NCBI GenBank assembly: GCA_945280365.1
Contig: CALYQD010000003.1
Span: forward strand, 1 to 64,000
Origin: an uncultured Apibacter sp.
Lineage (GTDB): Bacteria; Bacteroidota; Bacteroidia; Flavobacteriales; Weeksellaceae
Direction: 5' to 3'
Length of the DNA: 64,000 nt
The notes below the pieces were generated by a model. It saw only the letters and a program-made list of their open reading frames with translations, did not search any database and had not been told where the DNA came from. Shown piece by piece: positions 38,208 through 46,676 of the stretch. Position 1 is the first letter of the stretch, and the number at the start of each line of letters is the position of its first letter. The position numbers and the translations under genes are program-made.

Positions 38208-39188
38208 CTATAATAACAATAAGCTGCATCCTCTTATATCGGAATTATCCATTCTACCTAATATTTGAAAACATTCATTTTCTAGGGTTTTACCAAGATC
38301 TTGAGTAGAAATAAATGAACAACTGTGAATATTTGCTAAATCAATTATATTAACGCCGCCGGTTCTATGATTTTCTACATATTCAAAAGGATCATCCACA
38401 TCTCTAATTAAAATTTTCATCCATGGAGGACATCTATAAAAATTATTACTCAAAGAATAGGCCTGAGAAAGTAATTCTGTCATGCTATATTCTGAAAATA
38501 TTTTTTTTGTATGAAAAGCATATTTCAGTTCAGATAAAAGTTCATCTTTAGTAATTTCTTTTTTCCTGCCTTTCATTCCACCTGTTTCAATAATAAGTGT
38601 ATGATTTAAATGTAAAGGGTAAGACTTTGCAAAATCCAATAACGCGTAAGAAACACCAAAAAGTATAACTTTTTTACCTTCGCTTTCAAGACGATTTAAT
38701 ACTAAATAAAGATCATCAAAATTATGTAAATAATAACCGTTTTCCTCTTTTTTAGATTGTTCCATTAAATGATTAACCATATAAATGAGAGAAGAATTGT
38801 TTCTTTCAAGATATGATGGAAGCAATCCTAAATATATATATTCGGAAGGATCTCCAAAAAACAAAGAAAAAGATTCTAAAATACTTTTTTTATAAATATT
38901 TTCATTAACTATATAGTGTTTTGAAATATTTTCAGAAGTTGTCCCGCTACTTTGAAAATAAAATGCTGGAGAAAAATTATCATCAACTACCTTATTGGTT
39001 TTAAAAAATTCGATAGGTAAGAAAGGAATTTTCTTGTAATTATCAATTTCTTTATAATTAAGAGATAGTAAATCAACAAATTTCCGATAAATAGGATTAT
39101 TTGTATACTGATATTTAAATATTTGAATGGAGAGAGAATTAAATTCAACCTCTGAATTAATTGAAAAAACATCGAAACTATTCAACAT
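38208..39188 (-). CDS. LuxE-like acyl-protein synthetase/acyltransferase
   Basis: This 326-aa protein is related to LuxE and the adenylate-forming superfamily: IPFLPIEFFKTNKVV, the phosphate-binding loop FQSSGTTSENISKHY, YLGLLPSYLERNNSSLIYMV, IIETGGMKGRKKEITKDEL and SEYSMTELLSQAYS (the acyl-activating core). Bacteroidota commonly carry such a gene without any luciferase genes, so bioluminescence is not implied. It probably activates or transfers an acyl group for a surface or lipid product. There is no partner gene nearby that fixes the pathway. Confidence 0.85.
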   Translation of the reverse strand: MLNSFDVFSINSEVEFNSLSIQIFKYQYTNNPIYRKFVDLLSLNYKEIDNYKKIPFLPIEFFKTNKVVDDNFSPAFYFQSSGTTSENISKHYIVNENIYKKSILESFSLFFGDPSEYIYLGLLPSYLERNNSSLIYMVNHLMEQSKKEENGYYLHNFDDLYLVLNRLESEGKKVILFGVSYALLDFAKSYPLHLNHTLIIETGGMKGRKKEITKDELLSELKYAFHTKKIFSEYSMTELLSQAYSLSNNFYRCPPWMKILIRDVDDPFEYVENHRTGGVNIIDLANIHSCSFISTQDLGKTLENECFQILGRMDNSDIRGCSLLLL

Positions 39189-39258
39189 TCTATAAAGCTT
39201 ACTTTTTATGCAAATTTAATAAGAAGTATTTAATTATCTATTTGAAAACAGGTCGATT

Positions 39259-39283
39259 TGACAGTATTTGTAAAGTGGCAGTA
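39259..39283 (+). promoter_or_regulatory. Direct repeat TGACAGTA/TGGCAGTA before grpE
   Basis: TGACAGTA (39259-39266) and TGGCAGTA (39276-39283) are 17 bp apart, about 40 bp before the grpE start. They may mark a heat-shock control or promoter region for grpE-dnaJ. No CIRCE-type inverted repeat was seen. Inference. Confidence 0.3.
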
Positions 39284-39321
39284 AAATTGATAAATATCAG
39301 TAACCATTAAAGAATATAATC

Positions 39322-39879
39322 ATGTCGAATCATAATGACAACGAAGAAAACGAATTAATTGAAGAGCCACAAGATCAAGATAACAATCAAGAAAATGTAT
39401 CAGATTCTGAAAATATGTCAGAAGCTAGTGCTCAATCTGATTTAGAAGAAAAGCTTGAAAAGGAAAAAGATAGATATATCCGTTTATTTGCTGAATTTGA
39501 TAATTATAAAAAAAGAGTAATTAAAGAAAGACAAGATCTTATTAAATATTCAGATAAAGATATATTAGAGTCATTACTTCCAGTTTTAGATGATTTTGAT
39601 AGAGCTATTACTGAACTTGAGAAAAAAGAGGATGATCTGCCGGTCTTAGAAGGAGTAAAACTAATTTATAATAAATTATTTAATACCTTAAAAGATAGAG
39701 GATTAACTGCTATTGATGTTAAAGCCGGTGATGATTTTAATATTGATTTTCATGAGGCTATTACTCAAGTTCCTTCGCCTGATGAAAGTTTAAAAGGTAA
39801 AATTATAGATGTTGTTCAGAAAGGGTATTTATTACATGAAAAAGTAATTAGATACGCAAAAGTTGTTATAGGAAATTAA
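39322..39879 (+). CDS. grpE: Nucleotide exchange factor GrpE
   Basis: This 185-aa cytosolic factor releases ADP from DnaK. An acidic, Gln/Asn-rich N-terminal arm (residues 1-45) is followed by a long coiled-coil (EEKLEKEKDRYIRLFAEFDNYKKRV), then LLPVLDDFDRAI, and the beta-wing domain with DFNIDFHEAITQVPS. It lies 22 bp before dnaJ in a two-gene operon; dnaK is not in this window. Confidence 0.96.
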   Translation: MSNHNDNEENELIEEPQDQDNNQENVSDSENMSEASAQSDLEEKLEKEKDRYIRLFAEFDNYKKRVIKERQDLIKYSDKDILESLLPVLDDFDRAITELEKKEDDLPVLEGVKLIYNKLFNTLKDRGLTAIDVKAGDDFNIDFHEAITQVPSPDESLKGKIIDVVQKGYLLHEKVIRYAKVVIGN

Positions 39880-39901
39880 GAACTAAGAGAGGTTTATATT
39901 T

Positions 39902-41020
39902 ATGTCTAAAAGAGATTATTACGAAGTATTGGAGGTTTCGAAGAGTGTTACCGAAGTTGAATTAAAAAAAGCCTATAGAAAGAAAGCACTCCAATATCAT
40001 CCGGATAAGAACCCTGGTGATAAAGAAGCTGAAGAAAAATTCAAAGAAGCTGCAGAAGCTTATGAAGTATTAAGTGATCCTCAGAAAAGAGCAAGATATG
40101 ATCAATATGGACATGCTGGAGTAGGTGGAGCAGCCAGCGGAGGATTTGGCGGAGGTATGAATATGGAAGATATTTTTTCTCATTTCGGTGATATTTTTGG
40201 AGGAGCGTTTGGTGGCGGTTTTGGTGGATTTTCTTCAAGGCCTCAACAAATTCAAGGTACTAATTTACGTATTCGTTTATCGCTTACCTTAAAAGAAATT
40301 ATAAATGGAATTGAAAAAACAGTTAAGGTAAAAAGATTCAAATTAGCACCAGGAGCTACCTCTAAAAGTTGTCCTACTTGTAAAGGTACTGGACAAACCA
40401 GAAGAATAATGAATACTCCTTTTGGTCAAATGCAAACTCAATCCGTATGTAATACCTGTGGCGGAACCGGTAAAGTAGCGGATCATATACCTCCAGGAGC
40501 TAACAATCATGGTCTAATAAAAGTAGAGGAGGAGGTTTCCATTAAGATACCTGCCGGTGTAAGAGAAGGCGTACAACTACAAGTAAGAGGTAAAGGGAAT
40601 GATGCACCTTTTGGCGGTATTCCCGGAGACCTAATTGTCGTGATTGAAGAGATTGAAGATGAAAATTTGAAAAGAGAGGGAGACAATCTACATTATGAAT
40701 TATATATCTCTATACCGGAAGCTGTTTTAGGAACCAAAAAAGAAGTTCCAACGGTTACAGGAAAGGTTAAAATTACTGTTGATTCGGGAACGCAGTCAGG
40801 AAAGATATTAAGATTAAAAGATAAAGGATTGCCTAAAGTTCAAGGTTATGGATATGGAGATTTATTTATCCATATCAATGTATGGACTCCTAACCCTCAT
40901 AAATTATCTAAGGAACAAAAAGAATTTTTTGAATCTATGTTAGATAATGAACATTTCTCTCCAAAACCTTCAAAAAATGATAAAACATTCTTTGAAAAAA
41001 TTAAAGACATGTTTATGTAA
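39902..41020 (+). CDS. dnaJ: Chaperone DnaJ with a reduced zinc-binding domain
   Basis: This 372-aa DnaK co-chaperone has a J domain with the HPD motif (YHPDKNPGD, residues ~33-41) and a Gly/Phe-rich linker (~75-115). The zinc region has only two CxxCxGxG repeats (CPTCKGTG and CNTCGGTG) instead of the usual four. The expected first repeat is replaced by [11 protein letters not shown]. The C-terminal substrate-binding barrels ([20 protein letters not shown] onward) are normal. One zinc site would remain. This shortened form may be typical of the lineage, but it differs from E. coli-type DnaJ. Confidence 0.95.
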   Translation: MSKRDYYEVLEVSKSVTEVELKKAYRKKALQYHPDKNPGDKEAEEKFKEAAEAYEVLSDPQKRARYDQYGHAGVGGAASGGFGGGMNMEDIFSHFGDIFGGAFGGGFGGFSSRPQQIQGTNLRIRLSLTLKEIINGIEKTVKVKRFKLAPGATSKSCPTCKGTGQTRRIMNTPFGQMQTQSVCNTCGGTGKVADHIPPGANNHGLIKVEEEVSIKIPAGVREGVQLQVRGKGNDAPFGGIPGDLIVVIEEIEDENLKREGDNLHYELYISIPEAVLGTKKEVPTVTGKVKITVDSGTQSGKILRLKDKGLPKVQGYGYGDLFIHINVWTPNPHKLSKEQKEFFESMLDNEHFSPKPSKNDKTFFEKIKDMFM

Positions 41021-41040
41021 CTAATTTAGATGTTAGTAAT

Positions 41041-41077
41041 AAAAAATCTTTAAGTAAAATAAACTTAAAGATTTTTT
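41041..41077 (+). terminator. Rho-independent terminator after dnaJ
   Basis: A 14-bp perfect stem AAAAAATCTTTAAG / CTTAAAGATTTTTT surrounds the 9-base loop TAAAATAAA, 20 bp after the dnaJ stop. The closing T-run continues to the end of the stem. Confidence 0.85.
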
Positions 41078-41098
41078 TATACTTATATTTTTAATAAA

Positions 41099-41123
41099 AA
41101 AGGTATCAAAAAATGATACCTTT
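41099..41123 (-). terminator. Terminator of the metK-ruvX-def-DUF5606 operon
   Basis: A 10-bp stem AAAGGTATCA / TGATACCTTT with a 5-base loop lies 29 bp beyond the stop of the minus-strand DUF5606 gene. On the minus strand it is followed by TTTTTATTAAAAA. Confidence 0.75.
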
Positions 41124-41152
41124 ATAAATAATATTATTTAAAAGTTAATTTT

Positions 41153-41725
41153 TTACTGTTCTGTTTTCTTACTGTCAGACTTTTTTTTAGTTGTTTTTTT
41201 AGCTTTAGTGGCTATTGAACCTTCTTCTAAGTCTTTGTCTTTAATAGGTTCATTAATTTCATTATCTTGTTCAACTTTCTTATTTTCATCTGAGAATTTA
41301 TTATCTGACTTAGCTAAATTATCCTCATAGGTTTTCACACTTTCTTTGGAAATATTTCCATTTTTAACAAGAATATTATACCAGGTAAAAAGTTTTTTAA
41401 GATCAGAATTGTACACTCTATCTTCTGCATAATCAGGTTGGGCTTCTTTCATTAATGATCTTAAAGTGTCAATATCGTTTTTATCAAATTCAATTTCTTT
41501 ATATTCGTGTTTTTTTGAAATTGAAACTAAAACTGAAATTAAAGAAACTTCAGAGTCATGAGTATAAATTGAAATATTTTGCAATAAGCTTACTTGACTA
41601 TTTGCATTTATAGATAATTTTTTTTGAGCAACTAAATCTTTAACAATGAAACCTCCCTTGGTTTGACTTAACAATTCAAATAACCCAGATTTCCCAGTAA
41701 TTGCAATGATTTTAGTAAGATCCAT
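41153..41725 (-). CDS. DUF5606 family protein
   Basis: This 190-aa protein has the DUF5606 N-terminal domain (LTKIIAITGKSGLFELLSQT, then GGFIVKDL and NISIYTHDSEVSLISVL). The C-terminal half is low-complexity, Lys/Glu-rich and ends KKTTKKKSDSKKTEQ. The family is limited to Bacteroidota and has no known function. Here, as in related genomes, it follows ruvX and def and may be co-expressed with them. Confidence 0.88.
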   Translation of the reverse strand: MDLTKIIAITGKSGLFELLSQTKGGFIVKDLVAQKKLSINANSQVSLLQNISIYTHDSEVSLISVLVSISKKHEYKEIEFDKNDIDTLRSLMKEAQPDYAEDRVYNSDLKKLFTWYNILVKNGNISKESVKTYEDNLAKSDNKFSDENKKVEQDNEINEPIKDKDLEEGSIATKAKKTTKKKSDSKKTEQ

Positions 41726-41760
41726 ATCAATAATATAATTATATTTTTAATTTATTTAAT

Positions 41761-42336
41761 TTAATGTGTTGAAAATTTCATTCTGTATTCTGTATCCACT
41801 TTTCCTTTACTTATATTAGCCAACTTACCTTTAATTAATTTTTTCTTAAGTGGCGATAATAAATCTGTAAACAAAATACCTTCTATGTGATCGTATTCAT
41901 GTTGTATAATTCTTGCACGAACATCACTAAAATTTTCAGTTTTTTTATTCCAGTTTTCGTCAAAATATTCAATAGTTATATTTTCTAATCTTTTAATATC
42001 TTCCCTAATATCAGGAATACTTAAGCAACCTTCATTAAATTTCCAAAGCTCTCCATCTCTACTTAATATTTTAGGATTAATAAATACCTTTTTACATATA
42101 GCTAATTCATCTTTTATATCCAGATATTCTTCATCTTCAGCAAGTGGAGTTGCATCTATAATAAATAAACGTATATTAAGCCCTACTTGCGGTGCTGCTA
42201 ATCCAATACCATGTGCTTGATACATGGTTTCATACATATTAGTTATCAACTGATCCAAATCGGGATAATCTTTATCGATTTCAATCGTTTTTTTTCTTAA
42301 TACGGGATGCCCGTAGCCATAAATAGGTAAAATCAT
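41761..42336 (-). CDS. def: Peptide deformylase
   Basis: This 191-aa metalloenzyme removes the formyl group from new proteins. All three motifs are present: GIGLAAPQVG, EGCLSIP (metal Cys) and QHEYDHIEGILF (HExxH). It starts 4 bp after the ruvX stop, so the genes are coupled. Confidence 0.97.
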   Translation of the reverse strand: MILPIYGYGHPVLRKKTIEIDKDYPDLDQLITNMYETMYQAHGIGLAAPQVGLNIRLFIIDATPLAEDEEYLDIKDELAICKKVFINPKILSRDGELWKFNEGCLSIPDIREDIKRLENITIEYFDENWNKKTENFSDVRARIIQHEYDHIEGILFTDLLSPLKKKLIKGKLANISKGKVDTEYRMKFSTH

Positions 42337-42340
42337 AATT

Positions 42341-42751
42341 TCATTTTTTATCTAAATAGGTTTGCAAAATTAATGTAGCACTTACTTCATCCAATAAATG
42401 CTTATTTTCTCTATTTTTTTTATTTTTTCCACTTTGACTAATATAATGAGAAGCGATTTTAGATGTAAATCTTTCATCAACTCTTTCAACAGGTATGGTT
42501 GGAAAAAGAGAATTAATATTTTTAATAAATTTTTTTATTGAATTTTCAATTTCAGAAAGTTCGCCATTTAATCGTATAGGTAAACCTATAATTATTTTTT
42601 CAACTGAATTTTCTGAAATATATTTTTCTAAAAACGGTATTAATTGAGAGGTCATAATTCCTGCCAAGCCACTGGCAATAATTTGCATATCATCAGTTTC
42701 TGCTAATCCGGTTCTTTTTTCGCCATAATCGATTGCCAGTATTTTTGACAT
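42341..42751 (-). CDS. ruvX: Holliday junction resolvase-like protein RuvX (YqgF)
   Basis: This 136-aa RNase H-fold protein has ILAIDYGEKRTGLAETD (catalytic Asp), IIIGLPIRLNGE, VERVDERFTSKIA and a DEVSATLILQTYL C-terminus with a conserved acidic residue. YqgF is linked to processing of the 16S rRNA 5' end and to Holliday junction resolution. It lies 11 bp downstream of metK and 4 bp upstream of def on the minus strand. Confidence 0.95.
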   Translation of the reverse strand: MSKILAIDYGEKRTGLAETDDMQIIASGLAGIMTSQLIPFLEKYISENSVEKIIIGLPIRLNGELSEIENSIKKFIKNINSLFPTIPVERVDERFTSKIASHYISQSGKNKKNRENKHLLDEVSATLILQTYLDKK

Positions 42752-42762
42752 GACTATTTTAG

Positions 42763-44031
42763 TTAAAGGTTAAAAGCTTCCTTAATTTTGTCCAAATAAT
42801 CTAATTTTTCCCAAGTAAATAACTCTACTTCAATTTCTTTAGTTTCTAATTTACCGTTTTCTCGATTTCTCTCAAATTTTTTAATAACTGTTTCATTTTT
42901 TCTACCCATATGGCCATAAGCTGCAGTTTCTGCGTAGATAGGGTTTCTTAATTTTAGTCTTTTTTCTATAGCATAAGGTCTTAAATCAAATAACTTTTCA
43001 ACTTTTAATGCTATATCTCCATCTGAAAGGTTAACTTTTGAACTTCCAAATGTATTAATATATACACCACACGGTTCAGTAATTCCAATTGCATAAGAGA
43101 CTTGAACTAAAACTTCATCAGCGACACCGGCTGCTACTAGATTTTTGGCTATATGACGGGTAGCATAGGCAGCAGAACGGTCTACTTTTGAAGGGTCTTT
43201 TCCTGAAAAAGCCCCTCCACCATGAGCCCCTTTTCCGCCATAAGTATCTACAATTATTTTACGGCCGGTTAAACCGGTATCTCCATGAGGACCTCCAATT
43301 TCGAATTTGCCTGTAGGATTTATATGGTAAGTGATATTTTCGTCAAATAATGCTTTTATTTCTTCTTTAGCTTCAGCCTTAACTTCAGGAATAACAATAT
43401 TAATGATATCTTCAGCAATCTTTTCCAAAACTACTTTTTCATCTTGATCGAACATATCATGTTGTGTAGAAAGAACTATCGTATCGATACGTATAGGTTT
43501 ATTGTTATCATCATATTCGATAGTAACTTGAGATTTTGCATCCGGACGTAGATAGGTCATAATTTGCCCTTCTTTTCTTATTCTGGCGAGCACTTTTAAG
43601 ATACTATGTGAGATATCTAATGCCAAAGGCATATAATTATCTGTTTCATTCGTTGCATACCCGAACATCATTCCCTGATCGCCGGCACCTTGTTCCTCCT
43701 TATTTTGTTTATCTACCCCACGGTTGATATCTTGAGATTGTTCATGCAATGCGGATAGAATACCACAAGATTCAGCTTCAAACTTATATTCACTTTTAGT
43801 ATAGCCAATTTTTTTTATAATATTTCTTGTAATTTGCTGAACATCGATATAAGTATTGGATTTAATTTCTCCTGCTAAAATAACTTGTCCTGTGGTAACT
43901 AAAGTTTCACAAGCTACTTTAGAATCTGGATCAAAAGCTAAAAAATTATCTAATATGGAATCTGATATCTGATCAGCTACTTTATCTGGATGGCCTTCCG
44001 AAACTGATTCGGATGTGAATAAATAAGGCAT
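42763..44031 (-). CDS. metK: S-adenosylmethionine synthetase
   Basis: This 422-aa enzyme makes SAM from methionine and ATP. Signatures: [19 protein letters not shown] (ATP-binding His and Asp), [12 protein letters not shown], and the P-loop-like [16 protein letters not shown]. The ATG at 44031 (MPYLFTSES) is the usual family start; an ATG 11 codons upstream at 44064 is possible but less likely. First gene of the metK-ruvX-def-DUF5606 run. Confidence 0.96.
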   Translation of the reverse strand: MPYLFTSESVSEGHPDKVADQISDSILDNFLAFDPDSKVACETLVTTGQVILAGEIKSNTYIDVQQITRNIIKKIGYTKSEYKFEAESCGILSALHEQSQDINRGVDKQNKEEQGAGDQGMMFGYATNETDNYMPLALDISHSILKVLARIRKEGQIMTYLRPDAKSQVTIEYDDNNKPIRIDTIVLSTQHDMFDQDEKVVLEKIAEDIINIVIPEVKAEAKEEIKALFDENITYHINPTGKFEIGGPHGDTGLTGRKIIVDTYGGKGAHGGGAFSGKDPSKVDRSAAYATRHIAKNLVAAGVADEVLVQVSYAIGITEPCGVYINTFGSSKVNLSDGDIALKVEKLFDLRPYAIEKRLKLRNPIYAETAAYGHMGRKNETVIKKFERNRENGKLETKEIEVELFTWEKLDYLDKIKEAFNL

Positions 44032-44124
44032 ATTTTTTGATTTTACTAAATTATAATCTTTCATTGCAAATTTAAGAACATTAATTAATAAATTTACTAT
44101 ATTTCAAAAATTATTACAGAGTTT

Positions 44125-44937
44125 ATGAATTCAAAAAAATGTTTATTACTATCTTTAGTATCTTTATTAACAGTGGCTTGTGCTACGAATCCTTTAACCG
44201 GAAGAAAATCGCTCAATTTTGTATCTAACTCTCAATTGCTACCTTCATCATTTCAGCAATATCAAGAAGTTTTATCATCTAATAAAATAATTACTGGAAC
44301 TCCTCAAGCAAAACAAGTGGAAGAAGTTGGCAATAGAATTAGAAAAGCAGCTGAAACTTATTATAAATCTATCGGAAAGTCCTCCGCTCTAGATGGATAT
44401 CAATGGCAGTTTGTTTTGATTGATGATTCTAAAACCGCTAATGCTTGGTGTATGCCCGGTGGAAAAGTGGCTGTTTATACGGGTATATTATCTATATGTA
44501 AGGACGATGCAGGTTTAGCTGTTGTATTGGGACATGAAATTGCTCATGCATTAGCGGGTCACGGGGCTGAAAAAATATCTCAGTCTTATATCTCTGAATT
44601 AGGAGGACAAGTTTTAGGTGGAGTGACTAATAATCAAGCATTGCGTCAAGTGATTAATCAATATTATCCGGTAGCAAGTGGCATCACTCTATTAAGATAT
44701 GGTCGTAAACAAGAAACTGATGCGGATGAAATGGGCTTATATATAATGGCTATGGCAGGATATGATCCGAGGCAAGCCCCAATATTTTGGCAAAGAATGA
44801 TTGAGTCCACAGGCGGCAGCAATACCCCTGAATTTTTATCAACACACCCCAACCCTGAAAATAGAATTGCTGATTTAAATAGGATAATGCCTAAAGCATT
44901 GCAATTTTATCAGTCATATCACACCAATAAATTATAA
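44125..44937 (+). CDS. M48-family metallopeptidase, lipoprotein
   Basis: This 270-aa protein has a lipoprotein signal peptide (MNSKKCLLLSLVSLLTVAC; lipobox LTVAC) and an M48 peptidase domain with zinc motif HEIAH (GHEIAHALAGHG). A third ligand Glu lies in RKQETDADEMGL. It resembles the Oma1/LoiP-type envelope proteases that act in outer-membrane protein quality control. The length fits a single-domain member without TPR repeats. Confidence 0.93.
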   Translation: MNSKKCLLLSLVSLLTVACATNPLTGRKSLNFVSNSQLLPSSFQQYQEVLSSNKIITGTPQAKQVEEVGNRIRKAAETYYKSIGKSSALDGYQWQFVLIDDSKTANAWCMPGGKVAVYTGILSICKDDAGLAVVLGHEIAHALAGHGAEKISQSYISELGGQVLGGVTNNQALRQVINQYYPVASGITLLRYGRKQETDADEMGLYIMAMAGYDPRQAPIFWQRMIESTGGSNTPEFLSTHPNPENRIADLNRIMPKALQFYQSYHTNKL

Positions 44938-45032
44938 TTGTTTCTATAAAATATAGTGAAATTTTAATTTATCCGTCAAAAATGGTATAAAAATTGAAAC
45001 GTTTAGAAATAGAGATTTAGTGTATTTAAGGA

Positions 45033-45653
45033 TTAATGTTTTTTAACTTCAAGATTATCTACGGAAATACTTGAATTAAGTACTAAATATCCCAAATAGA
45101 TGCCCAAATCTTTACTTTTTGAGATGGTAGTTACAATTTTATCGTTTAAAAGGAATTGAATAGAACTTTTGTCTGTTACGATTGAAAAACTATTCTTTTC
45201 CTTTTTTTTATATTTTTGTATTTTCTGCTTATAAAAAATTTGTGACATACCTTCTTTTTTACTTTCATAAGAAACTAAAACTTCATTTTCTGAATTGATA
45301 CCAAATAATAAATAATTTTCTGGGAATTTTTGTTGATCTGCAAATAAAATAATTCCTGCGACCCCATCTTTATCATAAAAATCATTTATTTGTATTGAAG
45401 TAGTAATTTCAACATTTTGATTAAGTTTAGAAATAGGAATTAAAGAATAATTAACAACATTCTTTAATTTGCTACTCATCAACAAATATCCACTTTCAAT
45501 CTTTGTATTTATTTGTTTAAAAGATAAAGTGTCCCAACCATTTTTATTTGTACGAAAAGTATCTTTAAAAAGTAAGGAATTCTCTTTACATGAGTTTAGT
45601 ATCAATAAATTTATAATAATAAATAGACAATTATAAAAATTTTTAACTTTCAT
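45033..45653 (-). CDS. Lipoprotein of unknown function, probable beta-sandwich
   Basis: This 206-aa protein has a lipoprotein signal (residues 1-22, ending LILNSC). The mature part alternates hydrophobic and polar residues like a concanavalin-type beta-sandwich (DTFRTNKNGWDTLSFKQ, KIESGYLLMSSKLKN, FYDKDGVAGIILFADQQ, SFSIVTDKSSIQFLLND). This resembles DUF1080-like sugar-binding folds, but the family is not certain. It lies 4 bp downstream of tsaD and is probably co-transcribed with it. Confidence 0.75.
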   Translation of the reverse strand: MKVKNFYNCLFIIINLLILNSCKENSLLFKDTFRTNKNGWDTLSFKQINTKIESGYLLMSSKLKNVVNYSLIPISKLNQNVEITTSIQINDFYDKDGVAGIILFADQQKFPENYLLFGINSENEVLVSYESKKEGMSQIFYKQKIQKYKKKEKNSFSIVTDKSSIQFLLNDKIVTTISKSKDLGIYLGYLVLNSSISVDNLEVKKH

Positions 45654-45657
45654 GATC

Positions 45658-46674
45658 TTAAATTTTATATCTAGCCGTAGCTATAGTCTTAAGATCGGTA
45701 AATTGATTGTGTTCATATTTAATACTTCCCACAACGGCAATCATTGCAGCATTATCTGTAGTATACTCAAACTTGGGTATAAAAGTTTTACATGCTAACT
45801 CAGACTCTAATTTCTTTATTTCTTTTCTCAATTCTAAATTTGCAGAAACACCACCAGCAATGGCTACATTTTTAATTCCTGTTTTTTGTATGGTCAGTTT
45901 TAATTTATCTATTAAGGCTGCAATTATAGTTTTTTGGACTGAAGCACATATATCGTTTTGATTTAATTTTATAAAATCCGGATTCTTAGCTAATTCTTTT
46001 TGTAAAAAATAAAGGACAGAAGTTTTTATTCCACTGAAAGAAAATTTAATTCCGTCTAATTTTGGTAAAGGAAATCTAAATTTATTAGGATTACCTTCTT
46101 TAGAGAGTTTATCTATCATAGGACCTGCCGGATATTCCAATCCTATTAATTTTCCAATCTTATCAAAAGCTTCACCTGCAGCATCATCTAAGGTTTCTCC
46201 CAAAACTTCCATTTCAAAATAATTACTTACTTTAACAATTTGTGTATGACCACCGCTAACAGTAAGACATATAAAGGGAAAACTTATATTATTATTCAAT
46301 TCATCTTCAATGAAATGAGCAAATATATGTCCTTGCATATGATTTACCTCAATAAGAGGTATATTTAATGACATGGATAGCGACTTAGCAAAACTGGTTC
46401 CTACAAGCAGCGAGCCTAATAATCCTGGTCCCCTTGTAAAAGATATCGCATCAATTGCTTTTTTATTTATATTTGCTTTTTGAATTGCTTGATGTATGAC
46501 GGGTACAATATTCTGTAAATGTGCACGGGATGCCAATTCCGGAACTACACCTCCATAATTTTGGTGTATTTTTTGTGTGGATACCACATTGGAAAGTATT
46601 TTTTTTCCTTGAATTATGGCAGCTGAAGTATCATCACATGACGATTCTATTCCTAAAATAATGGGTGTTTTCAT
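45658..46674 (-). CDS. tsaD: tRNA N6-threonylcarbamoyladenosine transferase subunit TsaD
   Basis: This 338-aa ATPase-fold enzyme completes t6A modification at position 37 of ANN-decoding tRNAs. Seen: IILGIESSCDDTSAA, GGVVPELASRAH, the metal-binding HMQGH, VSGGHTQIV, LDDAAGEAFDKIGK and AIAGGVSANLELR. Its start codon is 2 bp from the divergent tamB start. Confidence 0.97.
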   Translation of the reverse strand: MKTPIILGIESSCDDTSAAIIQGKKILSNVVSTQKIHQNYGGVVPELASRAHLQNIVPVIHQAIQKANINKKAIDAISFTRGPGLLGSLLVGTSFAKSLSMSLNIPLIEVNHMQGHIFAHFIEDELNNNISFPFICLTVSGGHTQIVKVSNYFEMEVLGETLDDAAGEAFDKIGKLIGLEYPAGPMIDKLSKEGNPNKFRFPLPKLDGIKFSFSGIKTSVLYFLQKELAKNPDFIKLNQNDICASVQKTIIAALIDKLKLTIQKTGIKNVAIAGGVSANLELRKEIKKLESELACKTFIPKFEYTTDNAAMIAVVGSIKYEHNQFTDLKTIATARYKI

Positions 46675-46676
46675 TT

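Noticed and set aside
38208-39188. Bioluminescence locus from the LuxE-like gene
   Set aside because: No luxA, luxB, luxC or luxD is nearby, and LuxE-like genes are common in non-luminous Bacteroidota.
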